This document shows positions 35,960 to 44,527 of a stretch of DNA of 64,000 nucleotides, in pieces. The stretch covers positions 37,361 to 101,360 of the forward strand of contig PABA01000006.1 in the NCBI GenBank assembly GCA_002699025.1, read 5' to 3'. The position numbers and the translations under genes are program-made. The notes under the pieces were generated by a model. That model did no database searches, was not told where the DNA came from, and saw nothing but the letters and a program-made list of their open reading frames with translations. The stretch is from Sandaracinus sp. GTDB taxonomy: Bacteria > Myxococcota_A > Polyangia > Polyangiales > Houyiibacteriaceae. Positions within the stretch are counted from its first letter, which is position 1; each line of letters starts with the position of its first letter.

Positions 35960-36820
35960 ATGTGCGCGGCTCGCGGCCGGATCCTCGGCGCCCTCCTGCG
36001 GGGAGGCTGGCTCGTGGCGTGCGTCGCGCCGCTCGCGTTCTTCGGCGCGTGCGACGGCGAGCGGGCGATCGTCCCGCCGGCCGAGCTCACCACCGAGCCC
36101 TGGGCGCCGACCCCGCCGCCGCCCGAGGAGTGGCCGGAGGAGGACCCGGAGCCCTTCGACGTGCGCCTCGCCCGCATGTTCCCGGAGGCCTTCGTGGGGC
36201 TCGAGCGCATCTGCGACCTCACCCACGTGGGGGCGCTCCAGGGGCTCCCGCGGCGGGCCGTCCAAGACTACCCGGAGCCGGTGAGCCACCGGCGCACGGT
36301 GCGTTGCCAGGCGGCCTCGGGGGCGGGCTGGGCCGATCTGGTCTTCCCGAAGGCGAGCGCGGGCCTCGCGCCTTTCGTCGAGCACGGGCAGCGGATCCGC
36401 GTGCGAGTGCTCGAGGGAGTGGGCTTCGAGGGGTACCCGGTGATCGCCTTCGTCGCGAACGTGGGGGAGGCGCCGGCCCCGCCGCCGCCCACGCCACTCC
36501 ACGCCCCGCTCCCGGCCGGCGCCGACTTCGATCGGCTCGCGCGCGAGGGGCACCTGCAGACCGCGCGTCCCTGCGCGCTCGCGCACGTCGGCCCCCCCGC
36601 TCCCACGCCGGACGAGGCGCCCTACCCCGGCGACGCCCCGGTGCACGCGGTCGTGCACTGTCGCCACGCGCTCGGAGAGGCGCCGGTCGATCTGGCCTTC
36701 CCGCGGGCCAAGGCGCTGGCGGCGCTCCGGCTCGAGCGGGCGCAGGTGATCCCGGTGGCCCTGCACGCGCCGCGTGGAGGCGAAGGCGGCGTGCCGATCG
36801 CGCTCTACGCGGGGCCCTGA
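35960..36820 (+). CDS. Lipoprotein of unknown function
   Basis: 286 residues from the ATG before the lipoprotein signal (LLRGGWLVACVAPLAFFGAC, lipobox GAC). After a Pro/Glu-rich linker (about 40-75) come two similar halves. Each has a cysteine-containing strand near its start (RICDLTHVG; ARPCALAHVG), a second cysteine (VRCQAASG; VHCRHALGE) and a D-LVFP/D-LAFP strand (WADLVFPKASA; VDLAFPRAKAL). This internal repeat suggests two copies of one small disulfide-bonded beta domain. No family recognised. Confidence 0.6.
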   Translation: MCAARGRILGALLRGGWLVACVAPLAFFGACDGERAIVPPAELTTEPWAPTPPPPEEWPEEDPEPFDVRLARMFPEAFVGLERICDLTHVGALQGLPRRAVQDYPEPVSHRRTVRCQAASGAGWADLVFPKASAGLAPFVEHGQRIRVRVLEGVGFEGYPVIAFVANVGEAPAPPPPTPLHAPLPAGADFDRLAREGHLQTARPCALAHVGPPAPTPDEAPYPGDAPVHAVVHCRHALGEAPVDLAFPRAKALAALRLERAQVIPVALHAPRGGEGGVPIALYAGP

Positions 36821-37116
36821 TGGGGGGCGGCTTTCGCTTGCAGCCCGTGGCGCGGGGTCTCATACGGAGGGCTTCGTTCCGGCACGCAGCAGACGTGCTC
36901 GCCGCTTTCTTGACCCCCATCCACGGACCCTGATAGCCGAGTCATGGAGGCATCAGGTCGTGGACGCGGGGACGCGGTCGGGCCCGAGGCCAGCTGGGAA
37001 GCATCGGGATCACTGACGATTTCTTCCTGGCACGCATCCCGCTACCTCACGACACGGACCTCTGATCGGGGATGGACGCGATGATCTCGACGCGAGCCGG
37101 TTCCAAGGAGAACGAC
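36821..37116. other. Intergenic region upstream of ddl
   Basis: 296 bp without a gene. TTGACC at 36910-36915 is followed after 15 bp by TGATAG, a weak candidate promoter for the D-Ala-D-Ala ligase gene. AAGGAG at 37105-37110 is that gene's ribosome site. Confidence 0.4.
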
Positions 37117-38103
37117 ATGAAGGACAAGCGCATCGGTGTGCTCCTGGGTGGCCTCAGCGCGGAGCGGGAGATCTCGCTCCGCACCGGCGAGGCGATGTTC
37201 GGCGCGCTGAAGCGGCGGGGCTACGACGTGGTCAAGGTCTACGTCGACGGCGACCTCGACCAGGTCCTCCGCCAGAACCCGATCGACCTCGCGGTGATCG
37301 CCCTGCACGGCACCTACGGCGAGGACGGCTGCGTCCAGGGGCTCCTCGAGCTGCTCGGCATCCCCTACACGGGCTCCAGCGTGCTCGCGAGCGCGCTCGC
37401 CTTCGACAAGCTGAAGTCGAAGGAGCTCTTCCGGCTGCACAACGTCCCCACCCCGCCCTACTACGTGCTCGAGGCCGACCAGCTGGACCGGCTCGAGGAG
37501 ATCCACGGCTCCTTCGGCTTCCCGGCCTTCGTGAAGCCGCGCCGCTCGGGCTCGAGCGTGGGCGCCGGGCGCGCGAACGATCCGGTGCAGCTCCGCGAGC
37601 GCTGCGAGGACGCGGCCCAGTTCGATCCATCGATCCTGATCGAGCGCTTCGTCACCGGGCGCGAGGTGGCCGTCGGCGTGCTCGACGGGCGGGCCCTCGG
37701 CGCCGTGGAGATCGTCCCGCGGGGGCGCTTCTACGACTACAAGTCGAAGTACCAGAAGGGTCAGAGCGAGTACCACTTCCCCGCGCGGCTCAGCCCCACG
37801 CGCTACAAGGGCGTGCTCAACATCGCGGAGCGGGCGGCGCGCTCGCTCGGCGTGAGCGGGGCGGCGCGCGTCGACCTGCTGGTGACCGAGGGGGAGAACG
37901 AGTACGTGCTCGAGGTCAACACGCTCCCCGGGCTGACCGAGACCTCGCTCCTGCCGATGATCGCGCGGGGCGCGGGCTACGACTTCGACGACCTCGTCGA
38001 GGCGATCGTGGCGCGGGCCGGCCTCGGCATGCGGCCCTCGCTGCCGAGCGCGCCCGCGACGGCGCAGGCGGCGGCCCGGGTCGCCCTGGCCGACGCCGAG
38101 TAG
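37117..38103 (+). CDS. ddl: D-alanine--D-alanine ligase
   Basis: 328 residues, ATP-grasp fold. It makes the D-Ala-D-Ala dipeptide for peptidoglycan. Visible: the N-terminal GGLSAEREISLRTGEAM, HGTYGEDGCVQGLLELLGIP and TGSSVLASALAFDK, the ATP-binding VKPRRSGSSVGAGRAND, and the terminal EVNTLPGLTETSLLP with metal-binding Glu and Asn. Start chosen at the ATG 6 bp after AAGGAG; an upstream in-frame ATG lacks a ribosome site. It is transcribed alone and converges closely (4 bp) on the module-lipoprotein operon. Confidence 0.94.
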   Translation: MKDKRIGVLLGGLSAEREISLRTGEAMFGALKRRGYDVVKVYVDGDLDQVLRQNPIDLAVIALHGTYGEDGCVQGLLELLGIPYTGSSVLASALAFDKLKSKELFRLHNVPTPPYYVLEADQLDRLEEIHGSFGFPAFVKPRRSGSSVGAGRANDPVQLRERCEDAAQFDPSILIERFVTGREVAVGVLDGRALGAVEIVPRGRFYDYKSKYQKGQSEYHFPARLSPTRYKGVLNIAERAARSLGVSGAARVDLLVTEGENEYVLEVNTLPGLTETSLLPMIARGAGYDFDDLVEAIVARAGLGMRPSLPSAPATAQAAARVALADAE

Positions 38104-38107
38104 AGGC

Positions 38108-39277
38108 TCATTCGGCGAGCACGGCCCAGCCGAGCTCGCCGCGTCCGCGCACCACGATCTCGAGGCCCGCGTCACAGACGCGGGCCTCGAACGCGTGGCG
38201 GTGGAGCTCGCCGCCGACCGGCCCCGCGGCCTGGAGGCCGCGGCCGGGGGCGAGGAGCACGGCCCGGCAGCCCCGCCCGGGGAGGCGGAGGCGGCGGGCC
38301 TCGTTGCGGCGGAGGGCGACGCGACCGCGCGCCCGGGGGCGGCGACCTTCGAGCGCGGCGTCCAGGGCGGCGTCGGCGCTCGGGGACGAGGGCGCCATCC
38401 GTCGCCCCTCCCAGAGACCGGCCTCGCCACCGATGCGGGACTCGCGTCCCCGCGCCACCAGCGCCCGAACGCGCGCGGGGCGGGCGGAGCGAACGACGAC
38501 CTGGGCATCGGTCTCCACCGGGACGCAGAGCTGTACCGCCGCGCGCTCCCCCTCCGGGGCGTCGACGCGCCGCTCCCCGCCAACCTCCACGTGGAGCGCG
38601 ACCGGGGCCCCGCGCACGACCACGGCGGCGCACTCGCCCGCGGCGAGCGGCAGGGGGAAGCGGAGCGGGGCGTCGCCCGGGAGGTCGAGGATGCGGGCGT
38701 GGGTCGCCGTGAAGCCGCGCCGGATGAGGGCCCGGAGCTCCGCATCGAGCCCCGGATCGGGCCCGGCGCGACCGGGCTGGCCTCCGAGCGCCTCCGCGAT
38801 CGCCTCGTGGGCCGCTTCGGGGCCGCCGAAGCGCCGCCAGCCCACCTCGCCCGCACCGGCGTAGGCCGTGAGCTGGAGCCAGGCGCGCCGAGGCGCCTCG
38901 CTGCAGGCGGTCAGCGCCGGGTGGGGGTCGCGGGCGACGTCCTCGGCGAGGAGGCGGCCGTCCGGCGCATAGAGGGCGGCGTCGAGATCGCGGATGCCCG
39001 CGCTGCCCCAGGCGACGACGCTGAGGCAGCCCGAAGGGAGCTCGAGAGGCGTCACGTGCGACTCGCCGGGGGGGAGGAAGACCGTCTCCGCGGGCCCCTC
39101 GGGCCGGAGCCCGGCCGCCTCCAGGGCCGACGCCAGGGACGCGTAGCGCTCGGCGAGCGGACCCGGGAGGGACGGCGCGTCGGCCGGGGGCGGCTCCTCG
39201 GCTCCGGCCGGGGCGAGGGGCGCGCGAGCCCCGGCGCCGCCGCAGCCGGCGAGGAGCACGATCAGGAGCCACCTCAT
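38108..39277 (-). CDS. Exported lipoprotein with three Cys-bracketed modules (operon gene 4)
   Basis: 389 residues with a lipoprotein signal (MRWLLIVLLAGC, lipobox LAGC). Three modules follow, each opening on a Cys strand and closing on a Cys: CLSVVAWGSAGIRDLDAALY to TACSEA; CAAVVVRGAPVALHVEV to VQLCVPV; CRAVLLAPGRGLQAAGPVG to ARVCDAG. The module recalls the bacterial pre-peptidase C-terminal beta-sandwich, but I cannot confirm that. Modules two and three have lost the D-x-DL-LYD strand kept in the first. Start overlaps the previous gene by 4 bp. Role unknown; outer-membrane or periplasmic. Confidence 0.68.
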   Translation of the reverse strand: MRWLLIVLLAGCGGAGARAPLAPAGAEEPPPADAPSLPGPLAERYASLASALEAAGLRPEGPAETVFLPPGESHVTPLELPSGCLSVVAWGSAGIRDLDAALYAPDGRLLAEDVARDPHPALTACSEAPRRAWLQLTAYAGAGEVGWRRFGGPEAAHEAIAEALGGQPGRAGPDPGLDAELRALIRRGFTATHARILDLPGDAPLRFPLPLAAGECAAVVVRGAPVALHVEVGGERRVDAPEGERAAVQLCVPVETDAQVVVRSARPARVRALVARGRESRIGGEAGLWEGRRMAPSSPSADAALDAALEGRRPRARGRVALRRNEARRLRLPGRGCRAVLLAPGRGLQAAGPVGGELHRHAFEARVCDAGLEIVVRGRGELGWAVLAE

Positions 39278-40461
39278 GGGGTGCGCTCCCAGAGGGCCAG
39301 GCGCCCTCCCCCGCGGCGCATGCGCACGACGGCCTCGAAGGGCCCCGCGCCGCAGCTCCAGAGCTCGGCCGGGCGCCGCGCGCTCCCGCGGGCGTGCGCG
39401 ACGAGCCGGCCGGTCGGGTCCTCGAGGGCGAGCTCCCAGAGGCCCGTCGCCCCCTCCGAGACGAGCGCCCAGCGGCGGCACTCGGCGCCTCGGGGGAGCG
39501 GGAGGCGGAGCGACTCCCCGGAGAGCAGGTGCACGCGCCCTCGCGGGGCCCAGTCGTCGGCGCCGGCGCGGAGCTCGGCCCGGGCGATGGCCCCGGCTCC
39601 CGGCGCCTCCCCGGCGGGCAGGGGGATCTCGGCGCGGACGAGGGTCGCCTCGCCGGCCCGGCCGGCCACGGAGAGCTGGAGAGCCAGCGTCGCGGGCTCG
39701 GCGAGGCAGAGCGCGAGCGCCACGTCGGCGGCGCCGCGTCGGTCGGCGACCCGTTCCGCGCCGTCCGGTCCGAGCAGGCGCCCGTCCAGGCGGAGGCCCT
39801 CGGCGGCGAAGACGTGGAGCGCGTGACAGCGCCCGCCCGCGAGCCGGAGCTCCCGGCCCACCTCCCCGGGCTCGACGCGGCGCGGCGTCGGCGCGCTCAC
39901 CCGCCAGCCGCGCGCTCGGAGCGCCTCGCCGAGGCGGCGGGCGCGCTCGTCCGCGGTCGGCGTCGGCGGCGGCGGCCCGAGCTCGGGGGGCGCCCCGCGG
40001 AGGCCGGGCTGCCGCGCGAAGCAGCGACCGGCCCGGGCGGCGGCCCCCGGGCGCTCGGGGCCCGGGACGAGCCATCCGACCCGGACCTCCGTGGGCCGCG
40101 CCGAGGCGACGCTCCAGTGGAGCTCGAGGCCCTCCCGGCCGCAGAAGCGGAGCCAGACCCAGGGCCGCGGTCCGTCGTCGCGGGCGAGGTCCCGGCCCTC
40201 GCGCGTCCGGAGGAGCCCGTCGAGGTCCGCCGCCGGATCGACGGCCTTCGCGACGAAGGTGGCGCAGCCGCTCCGGGGCAGGCCGAACGCCCCGTGGGCT
40301 TCCCGGCCGGGCGTCGCGAAGGCGCGCCCCCGGCCCTCCAGCGAGGCGCCGGGGCTCAGGGCCGCGAGCTCCTCCAGGCAGGCGTCCACGTCGTCGGCGC
40401 GCGCGGCGCCGCCGACCAGGCCGGCGAGCACGAGGGCCCCGATCAGCGCGGCGCGAGCCAC
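39274..40461 (-). CDS. Exported protein with three Cys-bracketed modules (operon gene 3)
   Basis: 395 residues. Start set at the GTG inside the 3' end of the previous gene (19-bp overlap), which gives a good signal peptide (ARAALIGALVLAGLVGGAARA) and Cys downstream rather than a lipobox. Modules: CATFVAKAVDPAADLDGLLR to LRFCGRE; CHALHVFAAEGLRLDGRLLG to LALCLAEP; CRRWALVSEGATGLWELALE to WSCGAG. It is a paralogue of its three neighbours. No known catalytic motif; function unknown. Confidence 0.66.
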   Translation of the reverse strand: MARAALIGALVLAGLVGGAARADDVDACLEELAALSPGASLEGRGRAFATPGREAHGAFGLPRSGCATFVAKAVDPAADLDGLLRTREGRDLARDDGPRPWVWLRFCGREGLELHWSVASARPTEVRVGWLVPGPERPGAAARAGRCFARQPGLRGAPPELGPPPPTPTADERARRLGEALRARGWRVSAPTPRRVEPGEVGRELRLAGGRCHALHVFAAEGLRLDGRLLGPDGAERVADRRGAADVALALCLAEPATLALQLSVAGRAGEATLVRAEIPLPAGEAPGAGAIARAELRAGADDWAPRGRVHLLSGESLRLPLPRGAECRRWALVSEGATGLWELALEDPTGRLVAHARGSARRPAELWSCGAGPFEAVVRMRRGGGRLALWERTP

Positions 40462-42113
40462 TGGAGCAGCACCTCCCCCTCGCCGCGGTAGGCGACGATC
40501 TCGAGCACCGGCGGCTCGGCCGGTGGCGCCTCGCCTTCGGCCTCGTCCTCGCCCTCCTCGGCTCGGCAATGGCGAAGCCGCGCCCAGGGCGCCGGGCCGG
40601 TGTCCGACGCCAGGAGCGTCTCGCCCGCCCGGAGGAGGAGATCGACGTCCTGCACGGCGGCGTCTCCGGCCACCGCCACGGCCACGCACTCGCCGGGCGG
40701 GACGGGCTCCTGGATGGGCTCGCCCCGGCGGAGCAGGATGCGCCGCGGCGGCCCCAGGGCGGCCTCCTCCGCGTCGACCAGCGTGCGCAGCCGGAGCTCC
40801 GCCAGCCCGAGCACCCCCGGCACGTCGAGCTGGGCCAGCGCGTAGCGCCCGCGCCCGTAGGCCTTCACGGTCAGCCGGAGCGTCGAGGGCCCCTCCACGC
40901 AGGCGGCCACCCGGGCGCTCCGATGCACGCGCGTGTCGCGATCGACGACCCCCTCCGCGTCCGAGAGGTAGAGATCCAGGTCGAGCTCCCCGGGCCCGCC
41001 GGCGCCGGCGATCAGCGCGCAGCCCGGCCCGAGCACCACCTCGTGTTGCCTCACCTCGCCGGGCTGGATGGCCGCGTCCTCCACCAGGAAGCGCGGCTCG
41101 CCCAGGCCCCGGGAGGCGAGCTCGGCGAGGGTCGCCTCGAGGGCCTCGAGCGGCTCGAGCTCCTCCAGCTCGGGCGGCGCCTCGGCCTCCGCCTGCACCT
41201 CCAGGGGCCCCGAGAGCGCCATCACGCCCACGGCCCCGCCCCCCGCGAAGGCCCGCACCTCGAGCGTCGCCTCGCCGTCCTCGCGGGCGCAGTGCTCGAT
41301 GCGCGGCGCCGCGTCGGCGCCGAGATCCCGCGCCACCTCCGCGCCCCGCGCGTCGTAGAGGTAGAGGTCCACGTCCTCGACCCCCTCACCGCCCCGGGCG
41401 ACCACCACGTGGCAGCGCCCGGCGACCAGCGGGAGGGGCCGGCGCCAGCCCTGGCCCTCGACCATGCGCCGGAAGGCCGGCTCCCCGTCCACGCGAAGAC
41501 CCCGCTCCCGGAACGCCTCGCGCGCCTCCGTCAGGGCGGCCTCGACCGCCTCGTAGGGCACGGGCGGGGCGACGACCTCCTCGAAGAGCCCGGTGAAGCC
41601 CTCGCCCTCGGCGGGGCGGGAGCGGAAGGAGCCCACGACGATGGCGCCCGAGCCCTCGAGGGCGCGGAGCTCGAGGTAGTGGGGCGCCGACGCGGGCCGG
41701 TCCGGCAGGCTGGGCGGGCAGACGTGGGCGAGGGCCCCCTCCCCGCGCCGCCCGTCGACGGCGACCTCGCGGCCGTCCCCGTCGAAGACCGTCATCCGCA
41801 GATCGCGCAGGCCCCCGCCGCCGAGCGCGACCCAGGTCGTGCACACGCCCACGGGCACGTCGACGGGGAGCGCGACGCCCTCTCCCTCGAGGGCGAAGGT
41901 GCGGGTCGCGAACTCACCGTCCGCGTAGCCCCGGGACTCCATGCGCCGCCGGAGCCGACCGAAGCGCCGGGCGAGATCGTCGAGCGGTCCGAGCCCGGGG
42001 CCGGCAGGCGGCGCCGAGGCCGGCTCGTCCGGCGGGGGGCTGCCGCAGGCGACCAGGCCGAGCGCCGCCAGGGCCCAGAGCCTCGCGCGGCGCGGCCGCG
42101 CGCGGGCGCTCAT
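40443..42113 (-). CDS. Exported lipoprotein with four Cys-bracketed modules (operon gene 2)
   Basis: 556 residues with lipobox LVAC in ARLWALAALGLVACG. Four modules are clear: CTTWVALGGGGLRDLRMTVF..HVC, CHVVVARGGEGVEDVDLYLY..EHC, CALIAGAGGPGELDLDLYLS..AAC and CVAVAVAGDAAVQDVDLLLR..RHC. The shared core is Cys, a hydrophobic strand, D(V/L)DL-x-LYD-like turn, then a closing Cys about 40-45 residues on. Helical spacers of about 60 residues separate them. This is the best-preserved member and shows the module pattern of the operon. Function unknown. Confidence 0.68.
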   Translation of the reverse strand: MSARARPRRARLWALAALGLVACGSPPPDEPASAPPAGPGLGPLDDLARRFGRLRRRMESRGYADGEFATRTFALEGEGVALPVDVPVGVCTTWVALGGGGLRDLRMTVFDGDGREVAVDGRRGEGALAHVCPPSLPDRPASAPHYLELRALEGSGAIVVGSFRSRPAEGEGFTGLFEEVVAPPVPYEAVEAALTEAREAFRERGLRVDGEPAFRRMVEGQGWRRPLPLVAGRCHVVVARGGEGVEDVDLYLYDARGAEVARDLGADAAPRIEHCAREDGEATLEVRAFAGGGAVGVMALSGPLEVQAEAEAPPELEELEPLEALEATLAELASRGLGEPRFLVEDAAIQPGEVRQHEVVLGPGCALIAGAGGPGELDLDLYLSDAEGVVDRDTRVHRSARVAACVEGPSTLRLTVKAYGRGRYALAQLDVPGVLGLAELRLRTLVDAEEAALGPPRRILLRRGEPIQEPVPPGECVAVAVAGDAAVQDVDLLLRAGETLLASDTGPAPWARLRHCRAEEGEDEAEGEAPPAEPPVLEIVAYRGEGEVLLQWLAPR

Positions 42114-42658
42114 CGGGCCTCCGGCTCGCCGTTCGTCGGAGCCGTGCCCTCGCGCCGGAGGAGCAGCCCCTCGAGGCGCACGTCCAGGCCGGTCGGCCCC
42201 TCGAAGCGACGCACGGCGAAGAGCCCGCTGCCCACCGAGCGCACCGCGACGAAGTAGGTCCCGGAGCGCGGCGGGCAGTAGTGGAGCGCGGAGGCCCCGA
42301 GCTCGGCTCGCTCCGCGTCCCGGGCCGCCACCTGCCGGTCGACCTCGGCCCCGTCGCTGTCGTAGAGGGCCAGCTCGAGCGAGCGGACCGCCTCCGAGGC
42401 CACGCCGAGCACGACGTAGCAGCTCCCGCTCCGGAGCGAGACCTGGTCCACGTCCGAGCCGCGGTCCACGAGGAAGCCGCGCCAGGGCTCGCCGAGCTCC
42501 TGGAAGCCGCGGGTGCGGACGAGCTCGCTGCCCTGCTCGAGGGCCGCGTCCACCACGTCCGAGCGGAACTCGGCGGCGCGTCGGGGCGGCGTCGGCTCGG
42601 CCTCGGCGCCTTCGCAGGCGAGGATCAGCAAGAGCAGCAGCGACGCGCGCGATCGCAC
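42110..42658 (-). CDS. Exported lipoprotein with one Cys-bracketed module (operon gene 1)
   Basis: 182 residues, signal MRSRASLLLLLILAC (lipobox LILAC). After a helical spacer comes one module: CYVVLGVASEAVRSLELALY with DSDGAEVDRQ, closing at LHYCPPR, then the strand TYFVAVRSVGSGLFAVRRFE. It is the shortest and first gene of a four-gene operon of paralogues; its stop overlaps the next start by 4 bp. Confidence 0.66.
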   Translation of the reverse strand: MRSRASLLLLLILACEGAEAEPTPPRRAAEFRSDVVDAALEQGSELVRTRGFQELGEPWRGFLVDRGSDVDQVSLRSGSCYVVLGVASEAVRSLELALYDSDGAEVDRQVAARDAERAELGASALHYCPPRSGTYFVAVRSVGSGLFAVRRFEGPTGLDVRLEGLLLRREGTAPTNGEPEAR

Positions 42659-42719
42659 GGGCTCGGTCTACCAGCCGGGGGAGGCCCCATCAACGCGACC
42701 CACACGCCAGTTGACGCCC

Positions 42720-42755
42720 GAGCCGCGCTCCCCCGGCGAAGCGGGAGCGCGGCTC
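42720..42755 (-). terminator. Strong 13-bp-stem hairpin after HEAT-repeat gene
   Basis: A perfect 13-bp inverted repeat, GAGCCGCGCTCCC and its complement, with a 10-nt loop. It lies 54 bp past the stop of the HEAT-repeat gene and 61 bp before the start of the module-lipoprotein operon, both on the minus strand. No T run follows, so it may act as a Rho-type or attenuating structure rather than a classic intrinsic terminator. Confidence 0.5.
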
Positions 42756-42808
42756 GGGGGGCAACGGGCGAGCGGGTGTCGACCGGCGAACGGAACGGCG
42801 TCGCGGTC

Positions 42809-43699
42809 TCAGTTCCCGCGGTTCTCGCGAGCCTCGCGGGCGCGCTGCCGGATGGCCGCGATCGCCTCGTCGATGGCCTCGCGGATCTCCCCCGAGCGCT
42901 CGTTGCCCTTCAGGCGCCGGAGCGGCGGGACCGCCAGCATGTCGCCGACCTGCCCGAGCGCGCGCACGGCCCGGAGCCGGATCCGCTCCTCATCGTCCCC
43001 GAGCAACCGCCCGAGCACGTTGACCTTGTCCGGCGACTCGAGGGCCGCGATGGAGTTGATGGCCTCGAGGCGCTCCTCGATGGCGTTGTCGCCGTTCGAG
43101 ACGAAGCCGCGGAGCGCGTCCAGGGCGGCCGGATCGGCGATGCGCCCGAGCGAGCGGATCGCGTCCATGCGGACCGCGCTCTCCGTGTCGCCGAGCATGC
43201 GGATCAGGGGCTCGGTCGCCCGCCGATCGCGCACCACGCCGAGGGCCAGGGCGCCCCACTGACGCGCGGCCGCGTCCCGATCGTCGAGGAGCGCGATCAG
43301 CCCCGGCACGGCCGCCGCGTCCGGGAGGCGCCAGAGCGCGGCCGCCGCCACCACGCGCACCTCGACCTGCGGGTCGCGCAAGGCGGCGACCAGATCCGGC
43401 ACGGCGTCCCGCACGGAGAGCCGGCCGATGGCCCGGCCCGAGGAGGCGCGCACGCGCCAGTCCGGATCGGTGCGGAGCAGACGACGCAGCCGCGGCGAGA
43501 TCTCCCGTCGGCGGCGCCACCCGCGGCGACCGAGCAGCTCCACCGCTTCGAGCCGCTCGTCCGGCGAGTCCGCCTGGAGCTGCTGCATCGCCTGCTGGAA
43601 CTCCTCGTCGCTCATGCGCGCCAGCGCCGTCGACGAACCGAGGAGCACGAAACCCATCACCAGCGCCATGCGCTGGACCCTATGTCGGAGCGAAATCAT
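42809..43699 (-). CDS. Exported HEAT-repeat protein
   Basis: 296 residues. A signal-like N-terminus (RMALVMGFVLLGSSTALA) is followed by about seven HEAT/PBS-lyase-type repeats, for example DAVPDLVAALRDPQVEVRVV, RATEPLIRMLGDTESAVRMD and LAVPPLRRLKGNERSGEIRE. Such repeats form an alpha solenoid for protein binding; the partner is unknown. Start taken at the ATG at 43699; upstream codons in frame look non-coding. Confidence 0.75.
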   Translation of the reverse strand: MISLRHRVQRMALVMGFVLLGSSTALARMSDEEFQQAMQQLQADSPDERLEAVELLGRRGWRRRREISPRLRRLLRTDPDWRVRASSGRAIGRLSVRDAVPDLVAALRDPQVEVRVVAAAALWRLPDAAAVPGLIALLDDRDAAARQWGALALGVVRDRRATEPLIRMLGDTESAVRMDAIRSLGRIADPAALDALRGFVSNGDNAIEERLEAINSIAALESPDKVNVLGRLLGDDEERIRLRAVRALGQVGDMLAVPPLRRLKGNERSGEIREAIDEAIAAIRQRAREARENRGN

Positions 43700-43867
43700 C
43701 CCGTCCGAAGTCCCCCACCGAGGACCCACGGGTCCCCGGAACAACCATCATCACGGTACCATAGACGGCCGAGCGGTCGCTCGGATTCAATGGCCCGACG
43801 GGGCCCTGTCGTGGCCGGCCCCCACGCGATCGCCGCCTCGGCTCGTCTCGGGGCGATCCCGGCCCTC

Positions 43868-44482
43868 TCAGCGCGCCATCGGGCCGTCGACGCGCACGAG
43901 GACGAACCAGGCGGGGAGCCACTTCCCGCGCTTCTGCGCGCGGCCGATGCTCACGTGCTCGGAGACGCCCCGGAGCACGTCCTGGGTGCCGTGGTAGACG
44001 AAGCGCGAGAGGCGCGCGGAGTTCGGCAGCACCGGCGGCCAATGCGGCAGCCCGCGCGGCGGGACCCGGAGGTAGTCGACGAGCACCTCGCCTTCCACGT
44101 GGTGCGGGTAGGCGACGTAGTAGCCGGGCCCGACGACCGTCTCGAGGAAGGGCGTCTCCTCCTGCCGGTTGTAGCCCCAGAGCTCGCCCGGCGCCTCGTG
44201 CTCCGGCGGGCGGAAGAAGACCTTCGCGAAGCGCGTGAAGACCGGGATGGTGTTGCGCCCCTCGTGGACGACCTCGGTGTCGTCGGGCACGGCCGAGGGG
44301 ACGAGATCCTCCAGCCCGATGGGACGGAAGCCGGCGGCGGCGTCGAAGAGGTGCCGCTGCTGCGCGCGCCCGAGGCTCCGGGCCTCGCCGAGGCGCCGGG
44401 CCGGATCGGCCTCGTCGAGGTAACGGGCGACCGTCGCGATGTCGACGGCGGGCGTGGAGAGGAGCTCCTGGAGCCGGTTCAT
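43868..44482 (-). CDS. Conserved-looking protein of unknown function
   Basis: 204 residues, soluble, no signal peptide. After a short helical N-terminus it is rich in aromatic residues and beta strands (FTRFAKVFFRPPEHEAPGEL, VVGPGYYVAYPHHVEGEVLV, PAWFVLVRVDGPMAR). Codon usage and the absence of low complexity support a real gene. No family recognised. It stands 45 bp before the next minus-strand start region and has no clear ribosome site. Confidence 0.55.
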   Translation of the reverse strand: MNRLQELLSTPAVDIATVARYLDEADPARRLGEARSLGRAQQRHLFDAAAGFRPIGLEDLVPSAVPDDTEVVHEGRNTIPVFTRFAKVFFRPPEHEAPGELWGYNRQEETPFLETVVGPGYYVAYPHHVEGEVLVDYLRVPPRGLPHWPPVLPNSARLSRFVYHGTQDVLRGVSEHVSIGRAQKRGKWLPAWFVLVRVDGPMAR

Positions 44483-44527
44483 GGAGCCGGGATACCGCGG
44501 GAAGCGGCCGGCCGTCACGCGCGCTTT

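Noticed and set aside
42720..42755. Hairpin as an intrinsic terminator with U tract
   Set aside because: No T run follows on either strand; reported only as a hairpin/terminator candidate with moderate confidence.
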